From Deltaproteobacteria bacterium (GTDB lineage Bacteria; Desulfobacterota; Desulfomonilia; UBA1062), in the NCBI GenBank assembly GCA_016934135.1, contig JAFGTK010000051.1, positions 1 through 9,261 on the forward strand: a DNA stretch of 9,261 bases, given 5' to 3'. Below, piece by piece: positions 7,162 through 9,261 of the stretch. Position numbers and translations under genes: made by a program. Position 1 is the stretch's first letter; every line of letters begins with the position of its first letter. The notes below the pieces were generated by a model. The model had not been told where the DNA came from and ran no database searches. It was given only the letters and a program-made list of their open reading frames with translations.

Positions 7162-9121
7162 GTTCTCGTTGTTGTGCAATGGTCTCCAGATTTGCCCTGA
7201 GCTGCAGTTTGTCCGGGAAATAGATAAGCAGTTCTTCAGTCAGTGCCCTGGCCTTTTCCCAGTCCTTTTTCTGATAAGCCCTGCGGGCGAGATATGCCTT
7301 TGCCTCGAGTGAGTCGTTGACCAGTGATCCATAGATTCTGTCTGCCTCGGCTATGTTGTTCCGGTTGAGCGCAATTCTTCCTAAAAGCTCTTTACCGGTG
7401 ATACTTTTTGCGAGGTCAGGATGTGTATCGATAATGCGTTTGGATTTTTCAAAATCTCCGTTGTTCAGATATGCAAGGCTGAGCAGCCATGAGGCCCGAA
7501 AACCGATATCTGTTTTATATTCCGTCAGTTTACTGAGTCTGCTGACAGCTTCATCAAAATTATTCTCAGCGAGCAGTATTTCCGCACTGAGCAGGTTCAA
7601 TGATTCATTTGATTTCTGTTTTGCCGAGAACTCAAGCGCAGCCTGATTGCCCCTGTTGTATCTCATTGCCTGGGTCAGGCCGTAGGAAACCCAGTCCGGG
7701 AAATCCTCGGGAATCAGAGGCATCTTGTGTAAAGCAAGGGCAGCCTCGATCCATCCGCCTGCCAGAAAGACTGCGGCAAAGATTTCATCGCTTTTCAGCA
7801 GATTCTCGATCTTATAAGGGATCGGTTTACTCTTTGCGAGTGTTGTTCTGGCCTGTGCAAGATGATCGAGCTGCTCAAAGAACTGATGCCGCTGTTCTTG
7901 TACCTTGAATACCGGGGCCTCATCACCATCAGGGGGTATAAGCACGCCCCATCTGCGATATACCAGGATAATCTGTAACGCACGTTCAATATCCGGATGA
8001 TAGGAAGACTGTTTATGAGGGTTTGACTTGATAAGATCCATCGCACGTGTTTCCGAACCGTCTTTGAGAGCATGGATCAATCGCAGCCAGTAGATTTCCT
8101 GCCTTGTGTCAGCGAGTCTCAGCACTCTTGGATTATCTTTCAGTGCATTCTCGTCCCAGAACACCTCCTGCGGAAGGTCGAGCAGATAGGTGATGAGCGG
8201 CAACAGTTCACCCTCAGGCAATGCATACGATGACCAGTCGATCTGATAAGGATAGGATATTTTTGACCAGAATATGGTCTTCAGCCAGAGAAAGTCCAGT
8301 GACCGCTGATTCATCCCCTCGGCCCATGTTTTCAGTGCAAGGGGATAATTACCCTGTCTCCGGTAATATTCAGCGAGCTGGTCCCGAAGAAGCGGGTTGT
8401 CCGGTTCGGCAAGGTGGGCCGCCACATATTCCACACGTGCCTGATTTGGATTTCCTGTATATTCGAGGATCTGAGCCCTGAATGATCGCACATCCGGATT
8501 GCGCGGTGCGCTCTGATATGCCTTTTCAAGAAGGGTCCACGCTCCCTGAAGATCATCACCTGCCTTTAATATCGCAAGCCGGACAAGCCTGCCGCAATCA
8601 GCAGGGCCTTCGAATTCCCGGGAGTTGAGCAGTTCGAGGGCTTCATCCTTTTTCCCCTGGCTGAGCAGTGTGTCGACATCAAGTGCGAACCACAATTCAG
8701 GCCTTGTTTCATGAGAACTCCATTCATTTCTCAACTCATTGAACAGTTCCATGTTTTGTGTCTTTAGCAGGGCACGTTCAACAAGGAGAGATGCTTCTTC
8801 GTGTTTCCGGAATGAGGCTGGAGATTGTCCGTAAAGATATAGGAGGCGGTGAATATTACGTGATTGTTCGAGTGCGTGTATCTCCAGGGATACCCATTCT
8901 TCGTAACGCTCAGGAGATGCAGAGCCTTTCGATGTCCTGATGATAGTGAGGGCCTCTGCTGTACGAGACTGGTTCAATAATTCAACAGCTTCTGCATAGC
9001 AGCGTTTTTCCTGAACTGTAATAACATAAGAGCGCCAGTAGAAAAAACCGAGGACAAAGAGGGTGCACAGCAGAACAATGAGTGCACCCAGTGTTATCTT
9101 TTCTTTTACAGAGAGGTTCAT
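7148..9121 (-). CDS. Membrane-anchored TPR-like repeat protein of the exosortase operon
   Basis: The 657-residue protein has a short basic N-terminus, one membrane segment (about 10-28) and then a long, almost wholly helical domain that should lie in the periplasm. TPR-like helix pairs are visible at about 155-170, 190-270 (including AWTLLEKAYQSAPRNPDV, then NPNQARVEYVAAHLAEPDNP, then NYPLALKTWAEGM) and 515-640 (NFDEAVSRLSKL, GDFEKSKRII, NIAEADRIYGSL, DWEKARALTEELLIYFP). The middle (about 280-480) is more divergent and may contain degenerate repeats. TPR domains bind proteins, so a role as docking platform for cargo, exosortase or polysaccharide machinery is inferred. XrtA-type loci carry a TPR lipoprotein, PrsT, but here Cys19 follows two leucines and does not form a lipobox, so this is not a lipoprotein. 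The ATG makes an ATGA overlap with the PEP-CTERM gene. The end overlaps the exosortase gene. Confidence 0.88.
   Translation of the reverse strand: MNLSVKEKITLGALIVLLCTLFVLGFFYWRSYVITVQEKRCYAEAVELLNQSRTAEALTIIRTSKGSASPERYEEWVSLEIHALEQSRNIHRLLYLYGQSPASFRKHEEASLLVERALLKTQNMELFNELRNEWSSHETRPELWFALDVDTLLSQGKKDEALELLNSREFEGPADCGRLVRLAILKAGDDLQGAWTLLEKAYQSAPRNPDVRSFRAQILEYTGNPNQARVEYVAAHLAEPDNPLLRDQLAEYYRRQGNYPLALKTWAEGMNQRSLDFLWLKTIFWSKISYPYQIDWSSYALPEGELLPLITYLLDLPQEVFWDENALKDNPRVLRLADTRQEIYWLRLIHALKDGSETRAMDLIKSNPHKQSSYHPDIERALQIILVYRRWGVLIPPDGDEAPVFKVQEQRHQFFEQLDHLAQARTTLAKSKPIPYKIENLLKSDEIFAAVFLAGGWIEAALALHKMPLIPEDFPDWVSYGLTQAMRYNRGNQAALEFSAKQKSNESLNLLSAEILLAENNFDEAVSRLSKLTEYKTDIGFRASWLLSLAYLNNGDFEKSKRIIDTHPDLAKSITGKELLGRIALNRNNIAEADRIYGSLVNDSLEAKAYLARRAYQKKDWEKARALTEELLIYFPDKLQLRANLETIAQQREHDNS
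7184..7187 (-). promoter_or_regulatory. Possible ribosome binding site for the TTG start of the exosortase gene
   Basis: On the minus strand GGAG lies four bases before TTG 7179-7177. If used, the exosortase begins at 7179 and overlaps the TPR gene by 32 bases. The ATG at 7161 has only a GAG three bases upstream. The spacing to TTG is short, so I kept ATG 7161 as the primary start and record this as the alternative. Confidence 0.3.
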
Positions 9122-9261
9122 GAGCTGCCGGCAGTATCCTCAAATGAATCCAGACGGTATTTTCGGTAGACCACGAGCCCGATGAAGGAACTCAATATGA
9201 ACAGGGTGGACGGCTCGGGCATGTTTGTGAGCGCCCCGACATTTGCCCTTCCGATATCAAC
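9118..9261 (-). CDS. PEP-CTERM sorting-signal protein (C-terminal 47 residues; gene continues beyond the right edge)
   Basis: An open frame runs from the window edge at 9261 to TGA 9120-9118. It ends in a clear PEP-CTERM signal: the Pro-Glu-Pro motif in NMPEPST, a hydrophobic stretch (LFILSSFIGLVVY), then the basic cluster RKYR. Such tails mark secreted proteins for processing by an exosortase, and one is encoded two genes downstream. Ten of the 47 visible residues differ from the usual pattern: after the basic cluster there is a hydrophilic tail, LDSFEDTAGSS with acidic residues, whereas most PEP-CTERM proteins end within a few residues. The remaining visible part (VDIGRANVGALTN) is too short to identify the mature protein. 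The stop overlaps the TPR gene start (ATGA). No other start or promoter is visible because the gene is cut by the window. This frame has no start codon within the window of any importance and is a partial CDS. Confidence 0.9.
   Translation of the reverse strand, partial: VDIGRANVGALTNMPEPSTLFILSSFIGLVVYRKYRLDSFEDTAGSS

Noticed and set aside
7795..8073. Other open frames of 60-100 codons lying inside the TPR gene and rodA in alternative frames.
   Set aside because: Each overlaps a well-supported gene completely and has no recognisable motifs or convincing start signal.
9064..9067. Lipobox in the TPR protein around Cys19.
   Set aside because: The residues before the cysteine are leucines, not a small residue at -1, so it looks like a plain membrane helix.
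1..9261. Mobile elements, tRNA/rRNA genes, CRISPR repeats or att-like direct repeats.
   Set aside because: I read both strands and saw no transposase, integrase, cloverleaf-type gene or regularly spaced repeats. The only non-coding stretches are about 100 bases (3625-3724) and about 43 bases (5246-5288).

Overview
The window holds two convergent, tightly packed gene blocks separated by one intergenic hairpin. The organism is very probably a rod-shaped, double-membrane (Gram-negative type) bacterium. It carries an mreC-mreD-mrdA-rodA elongasome operon together with an exosortase / PEP-CTERM surface-sorting locus, a combination known from diderm bacteria that make exopolysaccharide. I cannot assign a phylum from the sequence alone.

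Left block, plus strand, 1-3624: the 3' end of mreC, then mreD, mrdA (penicillin-binding protein 2) and rodA. Every junction overlaps (20, 11 and 26 bases), so this is one polycistronic, probably translationally coupled unit. MreC and MreD are the scaffold and membrane adaptors. PBP2 is the transpeptidase, and RodA is the SEDS glycosyltransferase that it activates. Motifs I checked in PBP2 and RodA are intact. Position 3625-3724 is non-coding and holds a GC-rich hairpin with an A-tract on one side and a T-tract on the other. It can therefore terminate both converging operons.

Right block, minus strand, read from 9261 down to 3725: (1) the C-terminal end of a PEP-CTERM protein that runs off the window; (2) a 657-residue membrane-anchored TPR-like protein; (3) an exosortase with the Cys/Arg/His catalytic set; (4) an unrecognised protein with about six membrane segments; (5) an EpsI/DUF3485-like single-pass periplasmic protein; (6) a WecG/TagA/CpsF-type glycosyltransferase fused to two STAS domains. 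Three junctions are 4-base ATGA overlaps and one is a longer overlap. Only the last gene is separated, by a few tens of bases. The promoter lies beyond the right edge.

The right block looks like a compact, self-contained sorting module: a cargo with the sorting signal, the enzyme that should process it, accessory membrane and periplasmic proteins, and a polysaccharide-type glycosyltransferase. The most unusual points are the GT-STAS-STAS fusion, the unassigned membrane protein between the exosortase and the EpsI-like gene, the TPR protein placed between cargo and sortase, and the long hydrophilic tail after the PEP-CTERM arginine cluster. No tRNA, rRNA, CRISPR, insertion sequence or other mobile element was seen.
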